Below are positions 41,931 through 51,450 of a stretch of 64,000 nucleotides of DNA, piece by piece. A program made the translations under genes and the position numbers. Origin of the DNA: Bacteroidota bacterium (GTDB lineage Bacteria; Bacteroidota; Bacteroidia; Cytophagales; Cyclobacteriaceae). The stretch spans positions 1 through 64,000 of the forward strand of contig JAFDYY010000008.1 of the NCBI GenBank assembly GCA_018267195.1, read 5' to 3'. How positions within the stretch are numbered: the first letter of the stretch is position 1; each line of letters begins with the position of its first letter. The notes beneath the pieces are model-generated. The model saw only the letters and a program-made list of their open reading frames with translations. It did not search any database and was not told the origin of the DNA.

Positions 41931-44162
41931 ATGAACTATTTGTTTTCTGTTTTTTTATTACTCACCGGTTTAGTAACACATGCCCAATTGCGGGGTTTAC
42001 AAATCAAAAGAGCTACCGGCCCCATTAAAATAGATGGCATCATGGATGAGCCCGATTGGCAAACAGCCGATGTAGCCGATCATTTCAAGCAAGTATTTCC
42101 ATTCGATTCTTCTTTTGCCATAGCCCCCACCCAAGTGCGGATGACATACGATAGCCGCTACATCTACCTATTTGCCATTATGTATAACAAGGTAAGCCAG
42201 CGCAAGTATGTTACGACTTCCTTAAAGCGAGACTACCGTGGCCCTTCTAACGATGGGTTTACACTGGTGCTCGATACCTATCAAGATAAAACTAACGGGT
42301 TTCTTTTTGGCATCAATCCTTTTGGCGTACAGCGCGAAGCACTGCTTACCAACGGAGGCAACGATGACCTTTCGTTGAGTTGGGACAACAAATGGTATAG
42401 CGAAGCCCGGATGTTGGGCGACCGGTGGGTGTGCGAAATGGCCATTCCTTTTAAGACCTTGCGTTTCAAACAAAATCTTTCTTCCTGGTTTGTTAATTTT
42501 TATCGCATAGACAGCCACCATACCGAGCAAAGCAGTTGGGCACCCATACCGAGGGTGTACCCCCCTACTGCTCTGGCCTTCAACCGGGAATTAATCTGGG
42601 ATAAACCCCTGAGCAGTCCGGGCGGAAACGTTTCGCTCATACCCTATGTAGCCGCTCATAACATTAACGATTTTCAAAATAATATGCCGGTGGACCGAGC
42701 CCCTTCCATCGGGGGAGATGCCAAGGTGGCCATTGGGCCGGCACTCAATTTAGACCTGACTGTGAACCCAGATTTTTCGCAGGTAGAAGTGGATCAGCAA
42801 GTAACCAACCTCAGCCGGTTTGAAATTTTCTATCCGGAAAAAAGACAATTTTTTTTAGAGAATGCCGATTTATTCGGGAGCTTCGGCTATGGCAACATGC
42901 GCCCATTTTTTTCGAGACGCATTGGCGTAACCCGCGACCCTACCATCGGCCAAAATATTGAAAACCGGATTTATGCGGGTGCCCGCTTAAGCGGCAAGAT
43001 TGACAACAACTGGCGCATCGGGTTGATGACCATGCAGGCAGCCGAAAATAACGCTATTAAACTGCCCTCCATTAACTACACAGTAGCAGCCGTGCAACGA
43101 AAAGTTTTTACCCGCTCTAACATCGGGTTGATGCTCATCAACAAACAAGCCTTTCACGATTCTACTACAAAAGATTTTAAAATTTTACCCAACCAATATA
43201 ACCGGTTGGTGGGTATTGATTTTAACTTAGGCAGTAAAGACAACAAGTGGAACGGAAAAGCATTTTACCACCGTTCGTTCGATCAAACAAAAAAAGACAG
43301 CGCCTTCGCCTCTACGGTGGCACTCACTTACAGCAAACCAAAAATTACCTTCGATATATTAATGCAAGCTGTTGGCGCTAACTTCAATCCGGAAGTAGGG
43401 TACTTGCCCCGAGCACGTTTTAATCGTTTCGCTCCCGATTTTTTTTACGCCTGGTATCCCAAATCGAAAATAATAAACAACCACGGCCCCGGCATGGATA
43501 CCGATTTTATCGGCAACGATTTATTTGGCATAACCGATGCCGACTATAACATCTGGTACAATATTAATTTTCAAAATACGGCTACATTTTTTATGCGTGT
43601 CCGTCAGGATTACGGACTGGTTTTCTTTCCCTTCGATCCTACTTTTCCGGCTAATTCTGCGTTGGCCAAAAACCTTCCCTTTAAATCGCATTATTATTGG
43701 AATTCCGTTATTCTCAGTTATCAATCGAACGCACGTAAGCGGTTCTTCTATAGTTTTCAAAGCCGGTTAGGGCAATACTACAACGGGCACCGGATAAATG
43801 TAGATGGCAACTTCAGTTACCGGTTGCAGCCGTATGCTGTTATCTCGGTAGATTATTCTGTCAATCATATCTCGCTGCCTTCGGCTTATAACAGTGCCGA
43901 TTTAATTTTAATCAGCCCTAAATTTGATCTCACATTTTCGCGCAAACTTTTCTGGACTACCTACTTTCAGTACAACAACCAGATTAACAACGTAAACATT
44001 AACTCGCGCCTGCAATGGCGCTTCCGGCCGGTTTCCGATTTATACATTGTTTACACCGACAATTATTTTGCTGAAACCAATTCGCATGGAGATTTTTTAT
44101 ATCTGGGCCAGCCCAAGTATCGCTCGCTGGTAATTAAACTTACGTATTGGTTAAACCTGTAA
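41931..44162 (+). CDS. DUF5916 protein with N-terminal carbohydrate-binding-like domain
   Basis: A 743-residue exported protein. Signal peptide NYLFSVFLLLTGLVTHAQ. Residues about 25-215 are a CBM9-like beta sandwich (IKIDGIMDEPDWQTADVADH at its start and IPFKTLRF near its end). The remainder is the DUF5916 domain, probably an outer-membrane beta barrel, with the family hallmark YPEKRQFFLENADLFGSFG and RRIGVTRD, and alternating aromatic strands to the end. The final residue pattern (LTYWLNL) is barrel-like. DUF5916 proteins are common in Bacteroidota and uncharacterised; a surface glycan role is only suggested by the CBM9-like part. Confidence 0.9.
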   Translation: MNYLFSVFLLLTGLVTHAQLRGLQIKRATGPIKIDGIMDEPDWQTADVADHFKQVFPFDSSFAIAPTQVRMTYDSRYIYLFAIMYNKVSQRKYVTTSLKRDYRGPSNDGFTLVLDTYQDKTNGFLFGINPFGVQREALLTNGGNDDLSLSWDNKWYSEARMLGDRWVCEMAIPFKTLRFKQNLSSWFVNFYRIDSHHTEQSSWAPIPRVYPPTALAFNRELIWDKPLSSPGGNVSLIPYVAAHNINDFQNNMPVDRAPSIGGDAKVAIGPALNLDLTVNPDFSQVEVDQQVTNLSRFEIFYPEKRQFFLENADLFGSFGYGNMRPFFSRRIGVTRDPTIGQNIENRIYAGARLSGKIDNNWRIGLMTMQAAENNAIKLPSINYTVAAVQRKVFTRSNIGLMLINKQAFHDSTTKDFKILPNQYNRLVGIDFNLGSKDNKWNGKAFYHRSFDQTKKDSAFASTVALTYSKPKITFDILMQAVGANFNPEVGYLPRARFNRFAPDFFYAWYPKSKIINNHGPGMDTDFIGNDLFGITDADYNIWYNINFQNTATFFMRVRQDYGLVFFPFDPTFPANSALAKNLPFKSHYYWNSVILSYQSNARKRFFYSFQSRLGQYYNGHRINVDGNFSYRLQPYAVISVDYSVNHISLPSAYNSADLILISPKFDLTFSRKLFWTTYFQYNNQINNVNINSRLQWRFRPVSDLYIVYTDNYFAETNSHGDFLYLGQPKYRSLVIKLTYWLNL

Positions 44163-44181
44163 TTTTTTGGGATATCCGGTT

Positions 44182-45891
44182 TTAGAGATTTTGTTTTTTC
44201 ATCTCGCTCACGGCATACTGGCAAGCCCGGGCGGTTAGTGCCATATAAGTAAGCGAAGGATTTACGCACGAACTGGAGGTCATGCACGAGCCATCCGTAA
44301 CAAACACATTCTTTACTGCGTGCATTTGGTTAAACGAATTGAGTACTGAAGTTTTAGCTTCGCGCCCCATGCGCACCGAGCCCATTTCGTGGTTGGCGTT
44401 TCCCGGAAAAGATATTTTGTTAGAAATCCGTATCTGGTGAAAGCCACTTGCCCGGAGCAACGCTTCGGCCATAACGCTGATATCTTGGTTCATGGTTTTT
44501 TCATTCTCTTTAAATTCACAATTAACCGATACCAAGGGCCTGCCCCACTTATCTTTTTTATTAGGGTTTAATGTAATGCGGTTATCTGCATACGGCAGGC
44601 ACTCGCCAAACGCATACAGCGACATTTGCCAGCCTCCCGGTGTAGCCACGGCTTCTTTAATCGCGCTTCCTATTTTATCGGTAGTGTCGTGCCACTTGCG
44701 GTAGGCGCCACCGCCAAAATAATATCCGCGAAGAAACCCCAATTTTTTGTCGTTCTCTTTCACATTTCTAAAACGAGGCACATAAATACTGGTGGGCCTG
44801 CGCCCGGAGTAATACGAATCTTCAAAGCCCTCCACATCAGCCGTAGCGGAAAGCCCCTTGTGGTGATCCATCAGGTTTCTTCCTACCTGGTCGCTGTCGT
44901 TGCCCAACCCGTTCGGAAACCGCGAGGAAACAGAATGTAGCAGAAGAGCGGCTGTAGCTACCGTTGATGCGTTTAGAAAAATCAATCGTGCATAAAACTC
45001 GGTTATTTCATGAGTGAGGGTATCAATTACCTCTACTCCCGTTGCCACTTGTTTGCGTTCGTCATAAAGCACCCGGTTTACCAAAGCATGAGAGCGAAGC
45101 GTTAGATTACCGGTGGCAAAAGCAGCCGGCAGGGTGGCCGAGTTAGAACTAAAATATGCTCCGTACGGACAGCCGCGGTGACAAAGATTACGTGCCTGGC
45201 AAGCACCCCGGCTTCCCCCGGCTGAGCGGGTAAGATTAGCGGTACGCCCCATAATGACATGCTTATCAGGAAATTGTTTCTCAATTTTTTCTTTGAAATG
45301 ACGCTCAACACAATTCATTTCGAAGGGTGGTAAAAAATTTCCATCGGGAAGGTGCGGGATGCCATCGCGGTGACCGCTTACCCCGATGTACGTTTCCACA
45401 TAGTCGTACCACGGAGCGATGTCTTGATAGCGAATGGGCCAGTCTACACCAATACCTTCTTTTTTGTTGGCCTCAAAATCTAAATCGCTCCATCGGTAGC
45501 AGGCTCGCGACCACAACAACGAACGCCCGCCCACAATATCGCCCCGGATCCAATCAAAACGTTTTTCTTCTTCATAAGGATTATCGAGGTCGCTGATGTA
45601 ATACTGTTTGTTGTCTTCCCGAAACGACCAGTGCCGACTTTGGATAGGGTGTGTTTTTTTATCTTCTATCGTCAGGTTTAAGCCGTGTGTGAATTGCCAC
45701 GGGGCTTGGGTGGCGGTGGGGTAATTGGGGTGCACTACCTCTTCGCCTCTTTCCAGCAATAGCACATTCAGGCCTTTCTCGCACAATTCTTTTGCCGCCC
45801 AGCCGCCACTGATCCCCGACCCTACAATGATGGCATCGAACGTATGCTTTTTTTTCGATTTAAGATTTAGGTTAAGTGAATCAATTTTCAT
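44182..45891 (-). CDS. GMC family oxidoreductase
   Basis: A 569-residue FAD oxidoreductase of the glucose-methanol-choline family, closest to the large subunit of gluconate 2-dehydrogenase-type enzymes. FAD motif IVGSGISGGWAAKEL (from about residue 21), VGGRSLLWSR, a cysteine-containing LCHRGCPYGAYFS, NHEMGSVRMG with the active-site His, and the C-terminal TDGSCMTSSSCVNPSLTYMA. Members oxidise sugars or polyols and pass electrons to a cytochrome. No export signal is evident. It lies 27 bases downstream of an exported TIM-barrel gene, as in several Bacteroidota sugar-oxidation clusters. Confidence 0.9.
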   Translation of the reverse strand: MKIDSLNLNLKSKKKHTFDAIIVGSGISGGWAAKELCEKGLNVLLLERGEEVVHPNYPTATQAPWQFTHGLNLTIEDKKTHPIQSRHWSFREDNKQYYISDLDNPYEEEKRFDWIRGDIVGGRSLLWSRACYRWSDLDFEANKKEGIGVDWPIRYQDIAPWYDYVETYIGVSGHRDGIPHLPDGNFLPPFEMNCVERHFKEKIEKQFPDKHVIMGRTANLTRSAGGSRGACQARNLCHRGCPYGAYFSSNSATLPAAFATGNLTLRSHALVNRVLYDERKQVATGVEVIDTLTHEITEFYARLIFLNASTVATAALLLHSVSSRFPNGLGNDSDQVGRNLMDHHKGLSATADVEGFEDSYYSGRRPTSIYVPRFRNVKENDKKLGFLRGYYFGGGAYRKWHDTTDKIGSAIKEAVATPGGWQMSLYAFGECLPYADNRITLNPNKKDKWGRPLVSVNCEFKENEKTMNQDISVMAEALLRASGFHQIRISNKISFPGNANHEMGSVRMGREAKTSVLNSFNQMHAVKNVFVTDGSCMTSSSCVNPSLTYMALTARACQYAVSEMKKQNL

Positions 45892-45918
45892 GAGAATGGG
45901 TATAATTTTATTTTACGT

Positions 45919-46818
45919 TTACCGGAAATGTTTGGTCATTACCTCGGCATAATGTGCAAGAGCCACTTCAGGGTCTTCAATTTCGGGATGCCAAAGTTTT
46001 TCCCATTCAAAACTGTAAAAGCCGCGGTATCCGCCTTTCCAAAGAACATCTACAGCTTCAATAACAGGCACCTCGCCCGTACCGAGCAATACATAGCGAG
46101 GTTCGTGGTTAGTGATCTTGGCATCTTTAAGGTGAGTATGGTAAATGTATTTTTTTAATTTTTCATAAACCTGTGCCGGTGGTTCTTTAGTTTGGATCCA
46201 CATATTGGCCACATCCCAAACCAACCCGGTGTTTTCATGCTCAGCATTTTTTAATACCGACAAAATATCTTCACTATTTACCAGATCGCCATGCGATTCA
46301 ATCAATACTTTCACCCCGCTTCCCTTGGCATACTGCCCCAGTGTAAGCAATCCGTCTGACATTAGACTCATCGATTTTATTTTTTCCTGTTCTTTTGGAA
46401 ACAGGTTGGGAAACACCCGCACATAAGGGCAGGCAAGCTGATGTGCCAGATCTATAAAACGTTTGCCTTCATCTATATTTTTTGTTCGCACGGCAGGTGC
46501 CGAAAAATGAAGCGTGGCAGAAGACCCCAGGCAGGCAAACTTCAGGTTGTTATCTTTCATTAGCCGGAGTGTGGCCGGCCGGTTTCCTTTTGAAAACTCC
46601 TTGCGTTCCGGTAAGTTCAGTTCGCGTTGAAGCCCCCTCACCTCTATTCCTTTGTAGTTGCGGCTTGCGGCAAACTCTACAATCCGGTCAAGCGTCCAGT
46701 CGGGGCAACCTAATGTTGAAAAAGATAAATCGGGCCACTTTTCAAATGAAAATGATCGGGTGGCTACTAAGGCGGCACCAAGTGTGGTGGCTGTGTGTAA
46801 GAAAATTCTTCGGTTCAT
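45919..46818 (-). CDS. Exported sugar isomerase/epimerase-like TIM barrel
   Basis: A 299-residue TIM barrel of the xylose-isomerase-like superfamily with a Tat-type leader (MNRRIFLHTATTLGAALVAT). Metal-site motifs: GIEVRGLQREL, VLIESHGD, GLVWDVANMW, YHTHLKDAK and FYSFEWEKLWHPEIED. The last of these, with Glu and His, is typical of the family. It is the first gene of a two-gene unit with the GMC oxidoreductase. Together they could oxidise and then rearrange a sugar, but no substrate can be inferred from sequence alone. Confidence 0.88.
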   Translation of the reverse strand: MNRRIFLHTATTLGAALVATRSFSFEKWPDLSFSTLGCPDWTLDRIVEFAASRNYKGIEVRGLQRELNLPERKEFSKGNRPATLRLMKDNNLKFACLGSSATLHFSAPAVRTKNIDEGKRFIDLAHQLACPYVRVFPNLFPKEQEKIKSMSLMSDGLLTLGQYAKGSGVKVLIESHGDLVNSEDILSVLKNAEHENTGLVWDVANMWIQTKEPPAQVYEKLKKYIYHTHLKDAKITNHEPRYVLLGTGEVPVIEAVDVLWKGGYRGFYSFEWEKLWHPEIEDPEVALAHYAEVMTKHFR

Positions 46819-47009
46819 TATTCGGTTGCTGATTAGGTGTTAAACTAATGAAAACAACAGTATGTTCAAACAAGGAAATGATCTGTGGATAGGGTTAAAT
46901 ATGAAGGATGATTTTATTATTTTTTGAGACTAATGTAGATCAATCTTTTAATTGACTTTTGTCAAGGTTGCCTCTGTCTGCAGCCTTTACCTTTCCGGAA
47001 AAAATAAAG

Positions 47010-48308
47010 ATGGAAAAGTATATTCAAGCGGAAGAGGCGCTAAAAATAATTAAATCAAAAGACCGGGTATTTGTACACGGGGGTGCAGCCACACCTCATT
47101 TTTTGTTAAGAAAATTAACCGAACGGGCTTCTGAGTTGTACGATGTAGAACTAATGAGTATCAGTTTACAGGGCGAAGCACCTTTTGCTGCCCCACAATA
47201 CAAAAGCAGTTTTAAGATTAATTCACTTTTTGTTTCAGCCAATATTCGCGAGGCTGTTAATGCCGGGCGGGGCGATTATATTCCGGCCTTTCTCAGCGAA
47301 ATACCCGGTATGTTCAGAAAAAAAATACTTCCGCTTGAGGTGGCTTTAGTTCATGTGTCTCCGCCCGATAAACACGGGTATTGTTCGTTGGGAACTTCGG
47401 TAGATATTGCTTTGGCAGCTGTGCAATCGGCCAAATATGTCATTGCGCAGGTAAACCCCCAGATGCCGCGAACCTTAGGCGATGGCATTGTGCATATCAA
47501 CCATTTCGATGCCCTGGTTTACCATGACGAAGCGCTTCCCGAAATTTCATCCGGCAAGCAGATGTCTGAAATTGCTATGCGCATTGGGCACCACTGCGCA
47601 CAGTTAATTGAAGATGGCGCCACCATTCAGGCCGGTATCGGTTCTATTCCCGATGCCGTACTCGCCAACTTATCTGCCCACAAAGAATTGGGCATCCACA
47701 CTGAAATGTTTACCGATGCCGTGCTGCCGCTGATAGAAGCCGGCATCATAACTAATCAGCATAAAAAGAAATATCGTGGAAAATTAGCGGCTGCTTTTAT
47801 GCTGGGCACGCGCCAGCTATACAATTTTGTGAATGACAACCCCGGGGTGGTAATGCTGGGTATAGACTATGTTAACGATCCAAGTATTATCCGCCAAAAC
47901 CCAAAAGCAACTGCCATTAATAGTGCTCTGGAAATAGACATTACCGGGCAAGTGTGTGCGGATTCGCTGGGCACGTATCAATACTCTGGTGTAGGGGGGC
48001 AAATCGATTTTATGCGAGGAGCGGCCTTGTCGGAAGGAGGTAAACCCATTATTGCCTTACCTTCGGTAACCGCAAAAGGAGTTTCCAGAATTACGGCTCT
48101 GCTAAAACCCGGAGCCGGAGTTGTTTCCACCCGGGCGCATGCACATTATATCGTTACAGAATATGGCACAGCTTATTTGTATGGGAAAAATATGCGGCAA
48201 CGAGCCAAAGCATTAATTGAAATAGCCCATCCTAACCATCGCGAAGAATTAGAAAAAGCTGCATTTGAGCGATTTAAAAATTATCAGTTCGAAAGAACGA
48301 ATTACTGA
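47010..48308 (+). CDS. Acetyl-CoA hydrolase/transferase family CoA-transferase
   Basis: A 432-residue CoA-transferase related to 4-hydroxybutyrate and acetate CoA-transferases (Cat1 family). Key features: VHGGAATPHFLL at the N terminus, HVSPPDKHGYCSLG, QAGIGSIPDAV, the catalytic Glu232 in GIHTEMFTDAV, and GVGGQIDFMRGA in the C-terminal CoA-binding half. It moves CoA between short acyl groups. The start ATG at 47010 was preferred over a TTG at 46959. It lies alone, 133 bases before the efflux operon. The acyl specificity is not predictable. Confidence 0.9.
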   Translation: MEKYIQAEEALKIIKSKDRVFVHGGAATPHFLLRKLTERASELYDVELMSISLQGEAPFAAPQYKSSFKINSLFVSANIREAVNAGRGDYIPAFLSEIPGMFRKKILPLEVALVHVSPPDKHGYCSLGTSVDIALAAVQSAKYVIAQVNPQMPRTLGDGIVHINHFDALVYHDEALPEISSGKQMSEIAMRIGHHCAQLIEDGATIQAGIGSIPDAVLANLSAHKELGIHTEMFTDAVLPLIEAGIITNQHKKKYRGKLAAAFMLGTRQLYNFVNDNPGVVMLGIDYVNDPSIIRQNPKATAINSALEIDITGQVCADSLGTYQYSGVGGQIDFMRGAALSEGGKPIIALPSVTAKGVSRITALLKPGAGVVSTRAHAHYIVTEYGTAYLYGKNMRQRAKALIEIAHPNHREELEKAAFERFKNYQFERTNY

Positions 48309-48441
48309 TTTTGCATTTTCCTTGTGCTTACTTCATTTTTAAATTCAAAAAAAAGAAAACAAACTATCCTAAATGCATTAGGAAATAAAAATCATTCCAT
48401 AGCATTGTATGTATTTTTTATGACAACCCGGTAACCCGCTC

Positions 48442-49509
48442 ATGAAAATAAAATACCTGACACTTCTGCTGCTGGCTGGCTGCCGGCCCAACAGCACTGT
48501 TTTGCCCCATGTAAAACCGGTAGTGGAAGCCGTGTATGCTTCAGGCTTTGTGGTTTCTAAAGATGAGTACCAGATTTTTTCGCAGGTGGATGGATACGTT
48601 GTAGAAATCATCGCCCATGAAGGAGACCGGATAAAGAAGGATGAGCCTATCCTGATCATAGAAGGGCAGCAACAACACGCCCGCTATCAAATTGCCAAAG
48701 ACAATTACGCATTGGCCGTAAAAAACAACCGCCCCAATTCGCCCATATTGATGGAAGCTAAAGTTGCCATGGAAACTGCTCAGGCCAAGTTACAGTTTGA
48801 TTCTATCCATTACTTCCGCTATGCCAATTTATGGAAAAGCAACGCCATCAAACAAAACGAATACGATCAGGCTAAATTGAATTTTGATAATTCCCGTTTA
48901 ACCTATCAACTTCAGCAAAGCCACTACCAGAAAGTAAAAGACCAGCTAAACAATGAACTGACCAACGCGCAAAACAATTTAAAAATTGCCTCTGATGAAA
49001 CCGGGAGGTATGAGGTAAAAAGTAATTTTGACGGTCGCATTTATAAGATAACGAAAGTGCAAGGCGAGTTGGTGAGGCGGGCCGAAGCCTTGGCTACCTT
49101 CGGGCGCAACGATGCTTTCTATTTACAGTTAAGTGTTGATGAACTGGACATTCGGAAAATAAAGAAAGGACAAAAAATAAAAACCCAGATAGATGCCTAT
49201 GGCAGTCAGATTTTTGAAGCCACCGTTACACAGGTTTATCCGATGGTAAACCAGCGCGAGCAGGCCGTGCGGGTAGATGCTGATTTTATTACTCCTTTAC
49301 CCGATGGGCTTTCGGGCTTAGCCGTAGAGGCCAACATTATCATACGCGAAAAAGAAAAAGCATTGATCATACCCAAATCATTTTTATTGGCAGGCGACTC
49401 GGTGCGCACTGCCGATGGAAAAAAAAGAAAAGTAGTGTGCGGTATTGAAACCCTGGATGAAGTGGAAATTATACAAGGAATAGAAGCCACCACCCCATTG
49501 ATTAAGTAA
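48442..49509 (+). CDS. Efflux periplasmic adaptor (HlyD/RND family), lipoprotein
   Basis: A 355-residue membrane fusion protein. The leader MKIKYLTLLLLAGC has the lipid-bearing Cys at residue 14. A biotinyl-lipoyl-like hairpin follows (FSQVDGYVVEIIAHEGDRIK), then a long helical coiled coil (about 80-180) and a beta-barrel domain, ending in a membrane-proximal domain. Such adaptors connect an inner-membrane pump with an outer-membrane channel. It is the first gene of an operon with an FtsX-like permease (five bases apart) and ATPase, a MacAB-like arrangement. A TolC-type channel gene is not in the window. Confidence 0.91.
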   Translation: MKIKYLTLLLLAGCRPNSTVLPHVKPVVEAVYASGFVVSKDEYQIFSQVDGYVVEIIAHEGDRIKKDEPILIIEGQQQHARYQIAKDNYALAVKNNRPNSPILMEAKVAMETAQAKLQFDSIHYFRYANLWKSNAIKQNEYDQAKLNFDNSRLTYQLQQSHYQKVKDQLNNELTNAQNNLKIASDETGRYEVKSNFDGRIYKITKVQGELVRRAEALATFGRNDAFYLQLSVDELDIRKIKKGQKIKTQIDAYGSQIFEATVTQVYPMVNQREQAVRVDADFITPLPDGLSGLAVEANIIIREKEKALIIPKSFLLAGDSVRTADGKKRKVVCGIETLDEVEIIQGIEATTPLIK

Positions 49510-49514
49510 AAACC

Positions 49515-50777
49515 ATGTTGGGCAGCCGGTTTAAACTGACGTTAGAAATTGCTAAAGTACATCTACTTAGCAAACCCAAACAAACCATTATTGCCATGCT
49601 GGGCGTTACATTTGGCATTGCCATGTTCATTGCCTTAGTAGGATTAATGACCGGCCTCAACGATTTTACCGAAGAAATCACCATGACTTCTTCACCCGAC
49701 ATTCACATTTACAAAGATGTAACCAGCCCCCGAAAAACCATTCTGCAACAAACCAACCCGGGCAGCCTGTCGTGGGTGCATCATCAAAAACCTAAAAACG
49801 AATTAACCAAAGTACGCAATGCCTACCGGATTATGGAGTTGATCCGGAAAAACGAAATGGTGCGCGGGGTAGCGCCTGCTCTTTCTTCGCAGGTATTTTA
49901 TAACTATGGCCCCGCCCAACTGAACGGATCCATTTTGGGAGTGGATATTCTGGAAGAAGACAAATTATTTGGTTTGAAATCGAAAATGAAGGAAGGCCGG
50001 ATTGAAGAATTACTGGCTACCCGCGAAGGAATTATTATGGGCCAAGGGTTGGCTAAAAAACTGGATGTAAAAAAAGGAAACCGCATTGTTATTACCACGC
50101 CCGAAGGGCACACCATGACATTGAAAATAGTGGGTATTTTTCAGATGGGTATTGGTGTAGTCGATAACGTGCGCTGCTATGCCAACATCGGCACGGTACA
50201 AACCATTTTGCAACAAGACCCCAGCTACGTTACCGACATCAATATAAAATTGAACGATCGCCATCTGGCCAAAAAATATGCGGCCGAGTTAGAAGCAAAA
50301 TATAACACCAAAGCAGAAGACTGGGAAACCGCCAACGCTACATTTCTTACTGGTGTCATCATTCGCAATATCATTACCTATGCCGTATCGGTTACACTGC
50401 TCATTGTGGCGGGTTTTGGTATCTACAATATTCTGAACATGACGATTTATAATAAAATGAAAGACATTGCCATTCTCAAAGCTATGGGTTTTGCGGGCGG
50501 AGATGTGCGCAGCATTTTTATGATTCAGTCGCTGATCATCGGGCTGATTGGAGCCGTGGCCGGCTTAGCAATCGGATATATTCTCTCCGTGCTGATTTCA
50601 AAAGCGCCCTTCAACGGAGGCGACATCATCAGTCTGGATCACTTCCCTGTAAATTTTGATCCCAAGTTTTACATGATCGGGGTTGTATTTGGCGTTATCA
50701 CCACAGCCGTGGCCGGCTACATGCCCTCCCGCAAAGCATCCGGAATAGATCCGATAGAAATTTTACGAGGACAATAA
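49515..50777 (+). CDS. MacB-type ABC transporter permease
   Basis: A 420-residue permease of the FtsX/MacB class. It has one N-terminal membrane helix (AMLGVTFGIAMFIALVGLM), a large periplasmic domain (about 50-285), and three C-terminal helices starting with NIITYAVSVTLLIVAGFGIY. The end, GYMPSRKASGIDPIEILRGQ, is the signature of the family. Unlike E. coli MacB, the ATPase is a separate protein (next gene, one base apart). The set should move substrate out of the periplasm or from the outer leaflet by a mechanotransmission cycle. Confidence 0.93.
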   Translation: MLGSRFKLTLEIAKVHLLSKPKQTIIAMLGVTFGIAMFIALVGLMTGLNDFTEEITMTSSPDIHIYKDVTSPRKTILQQTNPGSLSWVHHQKPKNELTKVRNAYRIMELIRKNEMVRGVAPALSSQVFYNYGPAQLNGSILGVDILEEDKLFGLKSKMKEGRIEELLATREGIIMGQGLAKKLDVKKGNRIVITTPEGHTMTLKIVGIFQMGIGVVDNVRCYANIGTVQTILQQDPSYVTDINIKLNDRHLAKKYAAELEAKYNTKAEDWETANATFLTGVIIRNIITYAVSVTLLIVAGFGIYNILNMTIYNKMKDIAILKAMGFAGGDVRSIFMIQSLIIGLIGAVAGLAIGYILSVLISKAPFNGGDIISLDHFPVNFDPKFYMIGVVFGVITTAVAGYMPSRKASGIDPIEILRGQ

Positions 50778-50778
50778 T

Positions 50779-51450
50779 ATGGAAGTGCTGGCTACCCGAA
50801 ACATCAGCAAATATTTTTATGAGCCTGAAAAATTTCAGGTACTGAAAGACATTACCCTCACCATCAATCGGGGTGAGTTTTTATCGCTGGTAGGGAAATC
50901 GGGCTGCGGTAAATCTACTTTAATGTATGTACTCTCCACCATGGATACCGATTACGAAGGCGAACTGGAAATTGCCGGACAAAAACTAACCGGCAAAAAC
51001 CAAGACACACTATCGGCTTTCCGAAACGAACACATTGGTTTTGTTTTTCAATTTCATTACCTCTTGCCCGAATTTACCGTGTTGCAAAACGTAATGATCC
51101 CCGCTATGAAACGCAATCAATTTTCGCACGAAGAAATAGAGTACAAAGCCATGGAAAGATTAAAAACATTGGGCGTAGAGCAACACGCTCATAAACCATC
51201 TAACAAACTATCGGGCGGGCAACAACAACGGGTAGCCATTGCCCGGGCGCTTATTAACGATCCCGACATTATTATGTGCGATGAGCCCACCGGCAACCTG
51301 GACAGCTACAACACACATTTGGTGTTCGATATTTTTAAACAACTCACCCACGAATACAAACAAACCATTATAGCCGTTACCCACGATGATGAGTTTGCTT
51401 CTAAAACAGACCGCATTGTACAAATGAGCGATGGCCGCATTGTGCAATAA
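50779..51450 (+). CDS. ABC transporter ATP-binding protein (MacB/LolD type)
   Basis: A 223-residue ATPase. Walker [11 protein letters not shown] loop [16 protein letters not shown], signature LSGGQQQR, Walker [14 protein letters not shown] and the H-loop AVTHDDEF are all intact. The EPTGNLDS ending is typical of LolD, MacB and FtsE ATPases, which pair with FtsX-like permeases. It drives the permease encoded one base upstream. Its TAA stop is followed immediately by the ATG of the hydroxyacid dehydrogenase gene. Confidence 0.95.
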   Translation: MEVLATRNISKYFYEPEKFQVLKDITLTINRGEFLSLVGKSGCGKSTLMYVLSTMDTDYEGELEIAGQKLTGKNQDTLSAFRNEHIGFVFQFHYLLPEFTVLQNVMIPAMKRNQFSHEEIEYKAMERLKTLGVEQHAHKPSNKLSGGQQQRVAIARALINDPDIIMCDEPTGNLDSYNTHLVFDIFKQLTHEYKQTIIAVTHDDEFASKTDRIVQMSDGRIVQ

